A stretch of DNA of 10,885 nt from VAZQ01 sp040510815 (GTDB taxonomy: Bacteria > Pseudomonadota > Alphaproteobacteria > Rhizobiales > Xanthobacteraceae). Made by a program: the position numbers and the translations under genes. Numbering within the stretch: the stretch's first letter is position 1; the number at the start of each line of letters is the position of its first letter. The notes below the pieces were generated by a model. It was not told the origin of the DNA. It saw only the letters and a list, made by a program, of their open reading frames with translations, and did no database searches. The stretch spans positions 1 to 10,885 of the forward strand of contig JBEVIH010000257.1 in the NCBI GenBank assembly GCA_040510815.1. The letters run 5' to 3'. Positions 1 to 5,997 of this stretch are shown here, piece after piece.

Positions 1-6
1 CCCCAT

Positions 7-47
7 AACCCCCCCCTGCGGTGTTGTGTTCGGGGGGTTTGTTTCTT
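7..47 (+). terminator. Probable Rho-independent terminator of an upstream gene
   Basis: An A2C6 arm near 7-16 can pair with the G6T2 arm at 32-39 across a loop of about 15 bases. A T-rich run (tttgtttctt) follows on the plus strand. This is the form of an intrinsic terminator. The gene it would serve lies left of the window, so its role is inferred. Confidence 0.45.
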
Positions 48-63
48 AGCTATGTGTTGTTAT

Positions 64-315
64 TTCGCCCGGGGACCCCAGCGCAAGACTCGCGAAGCGC
101 AATATTGCGACGCGCTATGCGCGTCGATTCTCATGCTGGGTCCACGCAAGTCGGGCTTGCCCGACTTGCGTGCATATTTAAGTGCCGATCTCGGGCAAAC
201 CCGAGATCGGTGGTCTCATTCCGCTCGGGCTGAAGAAGCCCTCGCTTCATTCGCCCGGGACACGAGGCTCTCGCCATCGCTTCGCCCGGGACACGCGCTT
301 CGCCCGGGACACGAG
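64..315. repeat. Composite palindromic repeat, copy A
   Basis: Non-coding mosaic of palindromes. The core at 72-143 runs from ggaccccagc to gctgggtcc and holds an inner 8-bp hairpin (arms 108-115 and 119-126). Next comes a hairpin with a 14-bp stem around acgcaagtcgggc (143-172, 2-base loop). After that is an 11-bp stem, ccgatctcggg at 185-195 with its complement at 200-210. The right end carries cccgggacacgag (254-266), then two perfect 18-bp tandem units (278-295 and 296-313) that each end in the same gggacacg motif. The same modules recur at 8706-8966 in the opposite orientation. No ORF here resembles a gene. Confidence 0.85.
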
Positions 316-363
316 TTCGGAGCTGACGGAGTACACACACCCCGCGCGTCCGCCCAGCGGCAG

Positions 364-395
364 AAAAAAGCGAGGCCGCCAACCGGGACGGCCTC
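364..395 (-). terminator. Rho-independent terminator of the Flp pilin gene
   Basis: On the minus strand a 7-bp stem (gaggccg, arms 389-395 and 372-378) with a 10-base loop is followed after two bases by six T. It lies 32 bp beyond the pilin stop codon and is in the right orientation for that gene. Confidence 0.75.
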
Positions 396-426
396 CAGGA
401 CTCCGCAAATCAACTGCGCTGGATCG

Positions 427-588
427 TTATTTGAGCTTCGCCGCAAGGCTGGTGAAGGTCGTTTGCAGGCTCGAGCCGACCGTGCCCACGACGGTGATGA
501 TCGCGACGGAAATGCCGGCAGCGATCAGACCGTATTCGATGGCGGTCGCCCCGGATTCATTGGCGAGAAAATTCTTGAGCGTGTTCAT
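427..588 (-). CDS. Flp family type IVb pilin
   Basis: A 53-residue prepilin, the major subunit type of Tad/Flp tight-adherence pili, matured by a prepilin peptidase at the inner membrane and assembled by a Tad machine. The short basic leader ends in Gly13, followed by ATAIEYGLIAAG. Cleavage after Gly13 would place the conserved Glu and Tyr at mature positions 5 and 6, the Flp signature. A hydrophobic helix covers about residues 19-40, and the length is normal for the family. I chose the ATG at 588 because it gives a standard leader; the open frame continues upstream only through repeat sequence. Only a weak AGG precedes it. A terminator lies at 364-395. No other tad genes are in the window, so assembly must depend on genes elsewhere. 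Confidence 0.92.
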   Translation of the reverse strand: MNTLKNFLANESGATAIEYGLIAAGISVAIITVVGTVGSSLQTTFTSLAAKLK

Positions 589-640
589 GACGCACCTGTT
601 GTGTTGGCCTCTGGTTGGTTGCATAGCCTCTCTGGTCGGG

Positions 641-709
641 CGCATTGTCGGGCGGAAAACCGGTTCCCACCCCGGATCAATCCGGGGCAGGTTTCCCGAA
701 ATGCTCTCC
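641..709. repeat. Short dispersed repeat with a nested hairpin (copy 1)
   Basis: Bases 641-670 match 9714-9743 at 28 of 30 positions, around the core ggaaaaccggttcccac. The shared tail gaaatgctccag (698-709) matches 9751-9763 apart from one base. Between them this copy carries extra sequence that includes a perfect 8-bp hairpin, ccccggat (670-677) with atccgggg (680-687). The copy at 9714 lacks it. It sits about 50 bp upstream of the pilin start. Confidence 0.75.
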
Positions 710-789
710 AGGGGCTCAACGCGCAACGCGGCGATTCGCCGGGCGCTTCCGCGGTTCCTCGTTAATAGAAAACCACCGTGATTCGGAAA

Positions 790-825
790 ACTCGGGACAC
801 CGGGAACTTCAATATTGCGATGCGG
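790..825. repeat. Degenerate fragment of the composite repeat
   Basis: The stretch holds a gggacac motif (795-800 region) and caatattgcgatgcg at 810-824, which differs by one base from caatattgcgacgcg in the core of copy A (100-114). It begins about 16 bp beyond the stop codon of the TIR gene. It is probably a decayed remnant of the same repeat family. Confidence 0.5.
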
Positions 826-840
826 AACCGCCCGACGAGC

Positions 841-1365
841 TCATCTTCCAAATATCCGGGCAAACCAATTTTTCACATTCGCTTCCTTCATGTCATCCTG
901 CCTTTCAACGCCGGCCAGCTGAGAAAATTCCGACAGCTTGCCGCTGCTGCGATGCTTCAATAAGTCCAGCAGCCTGGCCCACTGAGTGTTGCTGTCGTCC
1001 CCCTTCCAGCCGCTCAAATCGACTGTCTGGAAGGTGTTGAAGGGCGGCAGCGGATGACACGTTTCAATCTTGCACGCCACCAGGCGGTTGTTGACCCGTG
1101 CGTACTCCGCTTCGGCATTGACCCACTCGCTCCGGACCGAGTGGTTGGACCAGCAGACAAGGATGGTCTTTGAATGCTCAAGATAGTGCTGGATATAGAC
1201 GGTGTATTCCAGGCCCGGCGGAAGGCCCAAGCCGCTGTGAAAAATCGAAAAGCCGGACCTTTTCAACTTTTCCGCCAAAACTTCAATTTTGCCATCGGCA
1301 TGGCTGCCGGATATGAAAATATCCACGCGATCATGCTTGTAATTATGAGGGTCGACAAACGGCAT
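841..1365 (-). CDS. TIR domain-containing protein
   Basis: A stand-alone TIR-domain protein of 174 residues. Such domains often hydrolyse NAD+ or make cyclic ADP-ribose signals, and many bacterial ones serve in antiphage defence; for this protein that is inference. The first strand is VDIFISGSHAD (14-24), followed by a helix with LAEKL, the GLGLPPGLEY loop (45-53), the strand KTILVCWS (66-73) and SEWVNAEAEYA (79-89). In the last motif Glu85, four residues after Trp81, is at the position of the catalytic glutamate in NADase TIR domains. VDLSGW (115-120) marks the last strand, and a short charged tail follows. The ATG at 1365 has GGAG six bases upstream; a GTG at 1443 would add 26 residues. No sensor or effector partner is adjacent. 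Base composition looks less GC-rich than the neighbours, suggesting transfer. Confidence 0.85.
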   Translation of the reverse strand: MPFVDPHNYKHDRVDIFISGSHADGKIEVLAEKLKRSGFSIFHSGLGLPPGLEYTVYIQHYLEHSKTILVCWSNHSVRSEWVNAEAEYARVNNRLVACKIETCHPLPPFNTFQTVDLSGWKGDDSNTQWARLLDLLKHRSSGKLSEFSQLAGVERQDDMKEANVKNWFARIFGR

Positions 1366-1533
1366 GCGTGACTCCAACGAGGCCGGCCACCCCTGCTCTG
1401 CCTCTTTTTTAGAAACACGTCGTTCGACGGGCGAGACAACCACTTAGCATAGCCTCGAGTCCCGCTGCATCCGGAATGTGCTATTTCAGTTTGCCCTCGC
1501 ACGGCCCACATGCAGCGGCGATCGGAGACCCCC

Positions 1534-1989
1534 ATGCCCAAGCCCAAGAAAGCGCGCGCCGTCGGCTTCAACCACGTGGCGCTCGAGGTCGGCGATATCG
1601 ACGCGGCGCTGGAATTCTACGGCCGGCTGTTCGAGTTCACGCTGCGCGGGCGCGGCAAGACCGCGGCCTTCATCGACCTCGGCGACCAGTTCCTGGCGCT
1701 GCAGAAGGGCCGCCGCCAGGCCGCTGACGACGGCCGCCATTTCGGGCTAGTGGTGGACGACAAGGCGGCGGTGCGCCACGCGCTCAAGGCGGCGGGCGTC
1801 AAGCCGCTGCCCGGCCCGTTCCTCGATTTCCGCGACCCGTGGGGCAACCGCGTGGAGATCGTCGGCTATGACAACATCCAGTTCACCAAGGCGCCGAACG
1901 TGCTGCGCGGGATGGGCCTGGCGGGGCTCGGCAAGAACAAGAGCGCGATGAAGGAGCTGGCGGACAAGGGGATGGCACCGCGCCGGTAG
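1534..1989 (+). CDS. VOC family (glyoxalase/bleomycin-resistance fold) protein
   Basis: A 151-residue single-unit vicinal oxygen chelate protein. These cytosolic proteins bind a divalent metal and act as glyoxalases, dioxygenases, isomerases or drug-binding proteins; the substrate here cannot be read from sequence. The first beta-alpha-beta unit starts at FNHVALEVGDID (12-23) and includes AALEFYGRLFEF. The second contains GRHFGLVVDD (67-76) and ends in DPWGNRVEIVGYD (101-113). His14, His69 and Glu109 are in positions expected for metal ligands. A C-terminal extension (114-151) is Lys/Gly-rich and lies outside the fold. The ATG at 1534 is preceded by GGAG at six bases. The gene is divergent from the TIR gene across about 170 bp and has no obvious partner. 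Confidence 0.88.
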   Translation: MPKPKKARAVGFNHVALEVGDIDAALEFYGRLFEFTLRGRGKTAAFIDLGDQFLALQKGRRQAADDGRHFGLVVDDKAAVRHALKAAGVKPLPGPFLDFRDPWGNRVEIVGYDNIQFTKAPNVLRGMGLAGLGKNKSAMKELADKGMAPRR

Positions 1990-2223
1990 GCGCGCCGTCA
2001 TCGAGCGTGGAGGCCAGACGCATCCCGGGAAGACGAAGCGGCGAGGAAGGGAGCGGCCAGGCGCGCCGGGCAGTTCGGGCGGCCCGGGCGGAGCCGTCGC
2101 CCGCCGCTTCGTTCGACGGGCGGATGACGCAGCGCTGACCCGCGCTCCGCGCCAAGCCCCATGCTTGCGGTCCCATGCGAAGTCACTACCCTGCTGCACC
2201 GTTGCATCGAAGGCGTCACCGCG

Positions 2224-2754
2224 ATGATGGTCCGTTTCATGGCACTCCTGGGCGCGCTTTTATTTGCGCTCGAGCCCGCCCATGCGGATCAGGTTCTCGT
2301 CTGCACGCCGCGCAGCGGTGGCCGGGCGTCGACGACGCTGTTGATCAAGGGAGCTCCCTACACGCCGACAGAAATCGTCTGGCCGGGCTGGGGGCAGGAC
2401 GGCGTACGAAAGTTCACGATCAAGTCTTATTCCGATGCGCATTACACCGCGCTCGAGCGGGACGTCAAAGGCGAGGACACGGCCGGACGAATCTATGTCA
2501 ATCGGCTGGACGGCCAGCTCACGCTCGAGAACCACATCATCCCCGAGGCACGAGCGATCCTGGTCAAGCTCTGTGACGGCGAGATTACGCGCGACACCTG
2601 CTTGACGCAGCAGGGGAGCCTGCCAGGCGGCCACCCGTCGACATGCTTTGCAGCGGAGGCGAGGCCGCAGACGGAATGCGAGCGCTGGAAGCACGGCAGC
2701 AATCTGTTGTCGACGTTCGTCTATAGCTGCGTGCCAGGGCTGCGAAAATTTTGA
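2224..2754 (+). CDS. Secreted six-cysteine hypothetical protein
   Basis: I do not recognise this family. The 176-residue product starts with a clear Sec signal peptide (MMVRFMALLGALLFAL...) with likely cleavage after AHA at about residue 21. The mature part therefore probably lies in the periplasm or outside the cell. It contains six cysteines (27, 117, 126, 141, 152, 169), enough for three disulfides, five of them in the last 60 residues. The first half looks beta-rich (VLVC, TTLLIKG, KFTIKSY, RIYVNRLDGQLTLEN). The start at 2224 gives a proper signal peptide; an in-frame ATG at 2161 would bury it. GAAGG lies about 10 bases before the ATG. The stop codon abuts repeat copy B directly. Real gene likely; function unknown. 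Confidence 0.65.
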   Translation: MMVRFMALLGALLFALEPAHADQVLVCTPRSGGRASTTLLIKGAPYTPTEIVWPGWGQDGVRKFTIKSYSDAHYTALERDVKGEDTAGRIYVNRLDGQLTLENHIIPEARAILVKLCDGEITRDTCLTQQGSLPGGHPSTCFAAEARPQTECERWKHGSNLLSTFVYSCVPGLRKF

Positions 2755-2870
2755 ATATCGTGACGCGCGTGCAACGCGCGTCGAGTCTCTCCTGGGTCCC
2801 GGGTCTTCGCTCGCGCTGCTCGCTCGCCCGGGACACGAGGGCGGGGCCGTCGCTTCGGCCGGGACGCGAG
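2752..2870. repeat. Composite palindromic repeat, copy B (partial)
   Basis: This copy has the right half of the core: gaatatcgtgacgcg, a 9-bp hairpin (arms 2762-2770 and 2774-2782) and cctgggtccc ending at 2800. It continues to cccgggacacgag (2827-2839) and a variant ggccgggacgcgag ending near 2870. The left half of the core is missing. The repeat starts at the stop codon of the preceding gene. Bases 2871-3001 hold no gene that I can see. Confidence 0.75.
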
Positions 2871-3001
2871 TCCAAGCCGGCGTCTGACGCCCGCTTCTTC
2901 AACGGGGATTTAGACTCGATTCTGAACGAACCGTTTAAGAAAAGCACAGGAAACGGCTGTGCATTGTTCGCCGCGGGACTGGATAGAGAAAAGGGCACGC
3001 C

Positions 3002-3088
3002 ATGAGGTCTTGGTTGGAAAATTTCCTCGAAAATGAGTGCGGAGCGACCGCCGGTCACATTCCATCGCAGCCGGCGCCCGACAAATGA
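3002..3088 (+). pseudogene. Flp pilin N-terminal stub, coupled to the PilZ gene
   Basis: A 28-codon ORF. Its residues 7-17 (NFLENECGATA) match NFLANESGATA of the intact pilin at 427-588 in 9 of 11 positions, up to and past the prepilin cleavage glycine. The hydrophobic pilin helix is absent; after GATA the frame reads GHIPSQPAPDK and stops. The stop TGA overlaps the ATG of the PilZ gene (ATGA at 3085-3088). AAAAGGG lies about six bases before its ATG. It could be a truncated pilin gene fused upstream of pilZ, now serving at most as a coupled leader ORF. It lacks the residues needed to form a pilus. Confidence 0.5.
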
Positions 3089-3414
3089 AACCGCCCACGG
3101 ACGACGCTGCCGTCGTAGACGACCGCAGAGTGGCGCCGAAGGACGCCCCGCTTGCGATCGAGGACCGCAGAGTGGCGGCGAGCGACCGCCGAATATCGCC
3201 GCGAATGAGGACGCTGAAAGGCGGGCAGATCTTCTGGTCGATCGGCTCGCCCGTCACCTGCATCGTTCGCAATCTTTCGGAAACCGGGGCTTGTCTGGAA
3301 GTTCACACCCCGGTCCCGCAGAACTTCGAGCTCGTGTTCGACGGCAACGAATTGCGCCGTTCGTGCCGTGTGGTGTGGCGGAAAGAATCTCGGATCGGCG
3401 TGAAGTTCAAATAG
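3085..3414 (+). CDS. PilZ domain c-di-GMP-binding protein
   Basis: A 109-residue cytosolic protein ending in a PilZ domain, the receptor fold for the second messenger cyclic di-GMP, commonly acting on motility, adhesion or polysaccharide output. Both ligand motifs are present: RxxxR as R36-I-S-P-R40 and NxSxxG as N63-L-S-E-T-G68. The beta barrel follows through ACLEV, FELVFDG, RRSCRVVWR and RIGVKFK. The first 40 residues are acidic and basic, with DDRRVAP and EDRRVAA repeated 14 residues apart; at DNA level gaccgcagagtggcg occurs at 3121-3135 and 3163-3177. I chose ATG 3085 because its overlap with the pilin stub stop suggests translational coupling; an in-frame ATG at 3037 is possible. No effector domain is attached, so it would act through a partner. 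Confidence 0.85.
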   Translation: MKPPTDDAAVVDDRRVAPKDAPLAIEDRRVAASDRRISPRMRTLKGGQIFWSIGSPVTCIVRNLSETGACLEVHTPVPQNFELVFDGNELRRSCRVVWRKESRIGVKFK

Positions 3415-3434
3415 CCGCACGGGTCGGCCGCCCG

Positions 3435-3719
3435 CAGGACTCGCGAAGCGCAATATCGGGGCGCGCCGGCGCACGTCCTCCTTCTCCTCCAGACCATGCG
3501 GGTGCTCGTGTCCCGGGCGAGTGAAGCGAGCGCACTTGCGCGAGCGAGAACGAGACCCGGGACCCAGCGCAAGAGTCGCGAAGCGTACTATTGGCACCGC
3601 TCACCGTGTGGCCCTGGGTCCCGGCTCTCGCGCGCAAGCGCGCGCTCGGCCGGGACACGAGAGCGGAGCGCTGCTTCGGCCGGGACACGAGAGCGGAGCG
3701 CTGCTTCGGCCGGGACACG
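3435..3719. repeat. Composite palindromic repeat, copy C
   Basis: It fills the gap between the convergent PilZ and terminase genes. A left half-core (aggactcgcgaagcgcaatat, about 3437-3456) is followed by 31 bases resembling the terminase gene. Next is an inverted end ctcgtgtcccggg (3505-3517), then a full core at 3559-3622 bounded by gggaccc and gggtccc. After it comes ggccgggacacgag and a 30-bp tandem: two perfect units at 3651-3680 and 3681-3710 plus nine more bases. It ends about 12 bp before the terminase stop. No gene is visible here. Confidence 0.85.
3646..3719. repeat. 30-bp tandem repeat inside copy C
   Basis: The unit begins cgggacacgagagcggagcg and is present twice without change (3651-3680, 3681-3710), with partial units on both sides (3646-3650, 3711-3719). 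It is an amplification of the outer end motif of the composite repeat. Confidence 0.9.
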
Positions 3720-3731
3720 CGCATCACCGCC

Positions 3732-5702
3732 TCAAACCCCGTTGCCCAGCCCGCTCGGCGGATACACCAACTTCCTGTTGAAATTGCTCGGCTTGACCGG
3801 CCGTGCAAACGTCAGCGCCACCGCGTCCCATTCGTCCGGGCTCTTCGCCCCGCGCCGGCGCATGTCCTCCTTCTTCTCCAGCACCAGCCGGGTGAGCTCG
3901 TCGTAGCGGTAGCCGGGGCCGCAGGCGTCGGCCTGCAAAGAATCCGAGTCGGGGATCTGCACCGGCACGTCGCCTTCGAGCCAAAGCTTCGACTTGAGCC
4001 ACATCTCGGCGCGGCGGTTGAGCGGCCCGCCATAGGGCTTGCCGTGCTCGTCGCGCGGCGCCGGCTCGACCGGCGAGGAGCCAAAATTGACCGCCTCGAC
4101 CGTGGTCGAATAGGGCGGCCCCATGTGGCTGAGCTGGTCGAAGACGCCGGCGCCGGCGTTGCCGATGTCGATGAACACTTTCGCCGGCCGGTCGGCGTCG
4201 ATCACGCTCTTGATCCAGCCGGCGGCCTGCACGGTGTCGAGCTTGAGCCGGGTCTCGACCTTGATGAGGCGGCGGCCGCGCCGCCAGGCGACGGCGTGGC
4301 GGTCGGCGCCGGTATAGGCCGGGTCGTAGCCGACGATCAGCGGGCCGGAGGCCTCGACCTGAGCCTTGCGGGCGCGCGCGATCAAGGCGGGCGGGATGAA
4401 GCTGTCGTGGCCCGACATCTGGAAGGCTTCGGCGGCGGTCGCCGGATATTCCTGCCGGAACAGGTCGGGGTCGTTCAACTCGGCGATCTTGGCGCGCCGC
4501 CACGCGATCTGCTCGGCGTCGAGGCCGTACAGCGCGGCGTAAGCGTGCTCCTCCTCGGTCAGCATGAATTCATCCGCGACCCCCCGGTCGCCGCCGGGGG
4601 CGAGCGGCTTACGGTACTCCTCCTGCCAGTACCAGGGCACGAAGATCGCGACGTATTCGCCGAGCCCGGCCTCGGCGTCGCGCCACATCTTGTGGAAGAG
4701 ATTGCCGACGCCGTGGGCGGTCGATTCCAGGATCACCTCGGTGCCGCCCTGGTCGGGCACCGCCTGCAGCACGCCGGCGGCGTGGCTCTGGGCGAAGGGC
4801 CAGAACGCCACCTCGGAACCGTGGAAGAGCTGCACGGTCGAGGAGCGCCCCACCCCCTTGGTGCCGGCGGTGCCGACCTTGTAGCCGGAATCGAGCGCGT
4901 CGAAATAGAGCTCGCTGGCGTTGGCGACGCCGGTCGAGGGGCGGTCGGCGCAATGGTCGTGGAAGCGCTCGACCATCTCGAACAGGTTCCTGGTCGCCTG
5001 CTCCTCGTGGGTGAGGATGAAGACGCGTAGTCCCCCTTGGCGGGTGACGCGGTGGTAGAAGCGGCCGCCCACGTAAGTGGAGCAGCCCTGCTGGCGGCCC
5101 TTGAGGATGAGCGCGCGCACCTTGCCGGTCGCCGCCTTCTGCGCCTCGAGCTCGCCGTGGATGTGGCGCTGCGCGCGATTGAAGACGAGCGGCGCGAGCG
5201 CGCCCGACTTGGCGCGGACGACGAGGCGCTGGGCGGCGAAGAATTCGTAGTCGGCGTCGAGGCGGGCGCGGGTCGCGGATTCGTCCGGCGCGGGCGCGGG
5301 CGGCGGCGCGATCGCCAGCGGGGCCGGCGCGGGAAGCGCGAGCGGCGGCGCGGCCGCGGCATCGGGGGGCGCGGTCCCGGCATCGGGCGGCGCAAGCCGG
5401 ACCGACGCGGCCAGCGCCGCCTTGGCATTGGGTGGCGCAAGTCGGGTAAACCCGACTTCCGCTGCCATCGCCTTGCGCGCGCAGGCGACCCACTGCGCGG
5501 CCAGCGCGTCGAGCGGGATGCCGAGCGCCTCCATGATCCTGGCCTCGAAGCGGCTGCGCTTGACCTTGCCGCATTCGAGCTCGTAGACGGCGCGGCGGCT
5601 GGTGCCGGAGCGCGCGCCGAGCTCGGTCTGGTTCCAGCCGCGGATGTGGCGGACGAGCCGCAGGCATCGGCCCTGGTGAATAGGGTCGAGAGATTCGGTC
5701 AT
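3732..5702 (-). CDS. Phage-type terminase large subunit with N-terminal XRE-like HTH
   Basis: A 656-residue protein resembling the packaging motor-nuclease of tailed phages. Residues about 11-70 look like an XRE-type helix-turn-helix (GWNQTELGARSGTSRRAVYE, then GIPLDALAAQ). A low-complexity Ala/Pro linker follows (about 85-140). The ATPase part has KGRQQGCST (201-209), a deviant Walker A with Lys201 ahead of the loop as in lambda-type terminases. LFHGSEVAF (292-300) fits Walker B with Glu297, and LESTAHGVGN (325-334) a coupling motif. The RNase H-like nuclease has VGYDPA (Asp460), FIDIGN (Asp512) and PDEWDAV (Asp626), so no key acidic residue is missing. ATG 5702 starts the HTH; the open frame continues to 5846 without domain content. 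Portal, protease and capsid genes are absent, so it is an orphan: prophage or gene-transfer-agent relic, or a domesticated enzyme. Confidence 0.85.
   Translation of the reverse strand: MTESLDPIHQGRCLRLVRHIRGWNQTELGARSGTSRRAVYELECGKVKRSRFEARIMEALGIPLDALAAQWVACARKAMAAEVGFTRLAPPNAKAALAASVRLAPPDAGTAPPDAAAAPPLALPAPAPLAIAPPPAPAPDESATRARLDADYEFFAAQRLVVRAKSGALAPLVFNRAQRHIHGELEAQKAATGKVRALILKGRQQGCSTYVGGRFYHRVTRQGGLRVFILTHEEQATRNLFEMVERFHDHCADRPSTGVANASELYFDALDSGYKVGTAGTKGVGRSSTVQLFHGSEVAFWPFAQSHAAGVLQAVPDQGGTEVILESTAHGVGNLFHKMWRDAEAGLGEYVAIFVPWYWQEEYRKPLAPGGDRGVADEFMLTEEEHAYAALYGLDAEQIAWRRAKIAELNDPDLFRQEYPATAAEAFQMSGHDSFIPPALIARARKAQVEASGPLIVGYDPAYTGADRHAVAWRRGRRLIKVETRLKLDTVQAAGWIKSVIDADRPAKVFIDIGNAGAGVFDQLSHMGPPYSTTVEAVNFGSSPVEPAPRDEHGKPYGGPLNRRAEMWLKSKLWLEGDVPVQIPDSDSLQADACGPGYRYDELTRLVLEKKEDMRRRGAKSPDEWDAVALTFARPVKPSNFNRKLVYPPSGLGNGV
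5439..5458. repeat. Repeat hairpin inside the terminase coding sequence
   Basis: A perfect 8-bp palindrome, aagtcggg (5439-5446) with cccgactt (5451-5458) and loop taaa, shares its stem with the intergenic hairpins at 143-172 and 8825-8846. It lies in frame in the Ala/Pro linker and encodes EVGFTRL, residues that break the Ala/Pro pattern. Confidence 0.7.
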
Positions 5703-5894
5703 GATGGGAAGCCTCGAAGGAAGGTGCGCGCGAGTGGCGCAGTGCGAACGAGTTGTGAGCGGTGCAGGGACGGCGCGGCGAACTCGGCGCCACCCTCCGC
5801 TGGAGGGGGAGGGTCGCGAGGCCAGCCGGAGCGCGCAGCTGTCCACGGTGTCAGGGCGGGTGAAGAATCGCCCCTAGCGACGGGCGCGGACAGC

Positions 5895-5914
5895 AAAAAA
5901 CCCGCGCGGCGGGT
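5895..5914 (-). terminator. Intrinsic terminator in the leader of the terminase gene
   Basis: On the minus strand acccgc pairs with gcgggt (arms 5909-5914 and 5900-5905, loop 3), directly followed by a six-T run at 5900-5895. It lies about 190 bp before the terminase start and about 45 bp after the predicted transcription start. An upstream GCCCGC (5919-5924) could pair with the same right arm and so compete with the terminator. Confidence 0.65.
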
Positions 5915-5949
5915 GCCGGCGGGCGCAAAAGCGCTCATCCCATTTCGCC

Positions 5950-5978
5950 ATAATACACAATTTCTGTAGTGGCGTCAA
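5950..5978 (-). promoter_or_regulatory. Sigma-70-type promoter facing the terminase gene
   Basis: On the minus strand TTGACG (5978-5973) and TATTAT (5955-5950) are separated by exactly 17 bases. Five of six positions match consensus in each box, in a region where AT-rich boxes are rare. Transcription would start near 5943 and run towards the terminase gene. Confidence 0.7.
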
Positions 5979-5997
5979 GGGGGCGGTTGGGCCCGCT

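Noticed and set aside
52..765. Plus-strand ORFs of 199-237 codons at the left end
   Set aside because: They are translations of repeat copy A and of the strand opposite the pilin gene, with no gene-like features.
1366..1443. N-terminal extension of the TIR protein from a GTG at 1443
   Set aside because: The ATG at 1365 has a well-placed GGAG, and the extra 26 residues lie outside the TIR fold.
1990..2223. ORFs and a short inverted repeat (cgcccg 2098-2103 with cgggcg 2117-2122) in the gap after the VOC gene
   Set aside because: The frames are Arg/Pro-rich shadows and the 6-bp stem with a 13-base loop and no T-run is too weak to call.
3646..3719. CRISPR-like array
   Set aside because: The 30-bp units are directly adjacent without spacers and belong to the dispersed repeat family; no cas gene is present.
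3591..5030. A 479-codon plus-strand ORF opposite the terminase gene
   Set aside because: It is a GC-rich shadow frame. The minus strand holds complete ATPase and nuclease motifs, and the plus-strand product has no recognisable domain and begins inside repeat sequence.
5699..5938. A 79-codon minus-strand ORF ending in ATGA overlap with the terminase start
   Set aside because: The product is low-complexity and its codons run through an intrinsic terminator hairpin and a G/C-rich inverted stretch. I keep it only as part of the leader finding, not as a gene.
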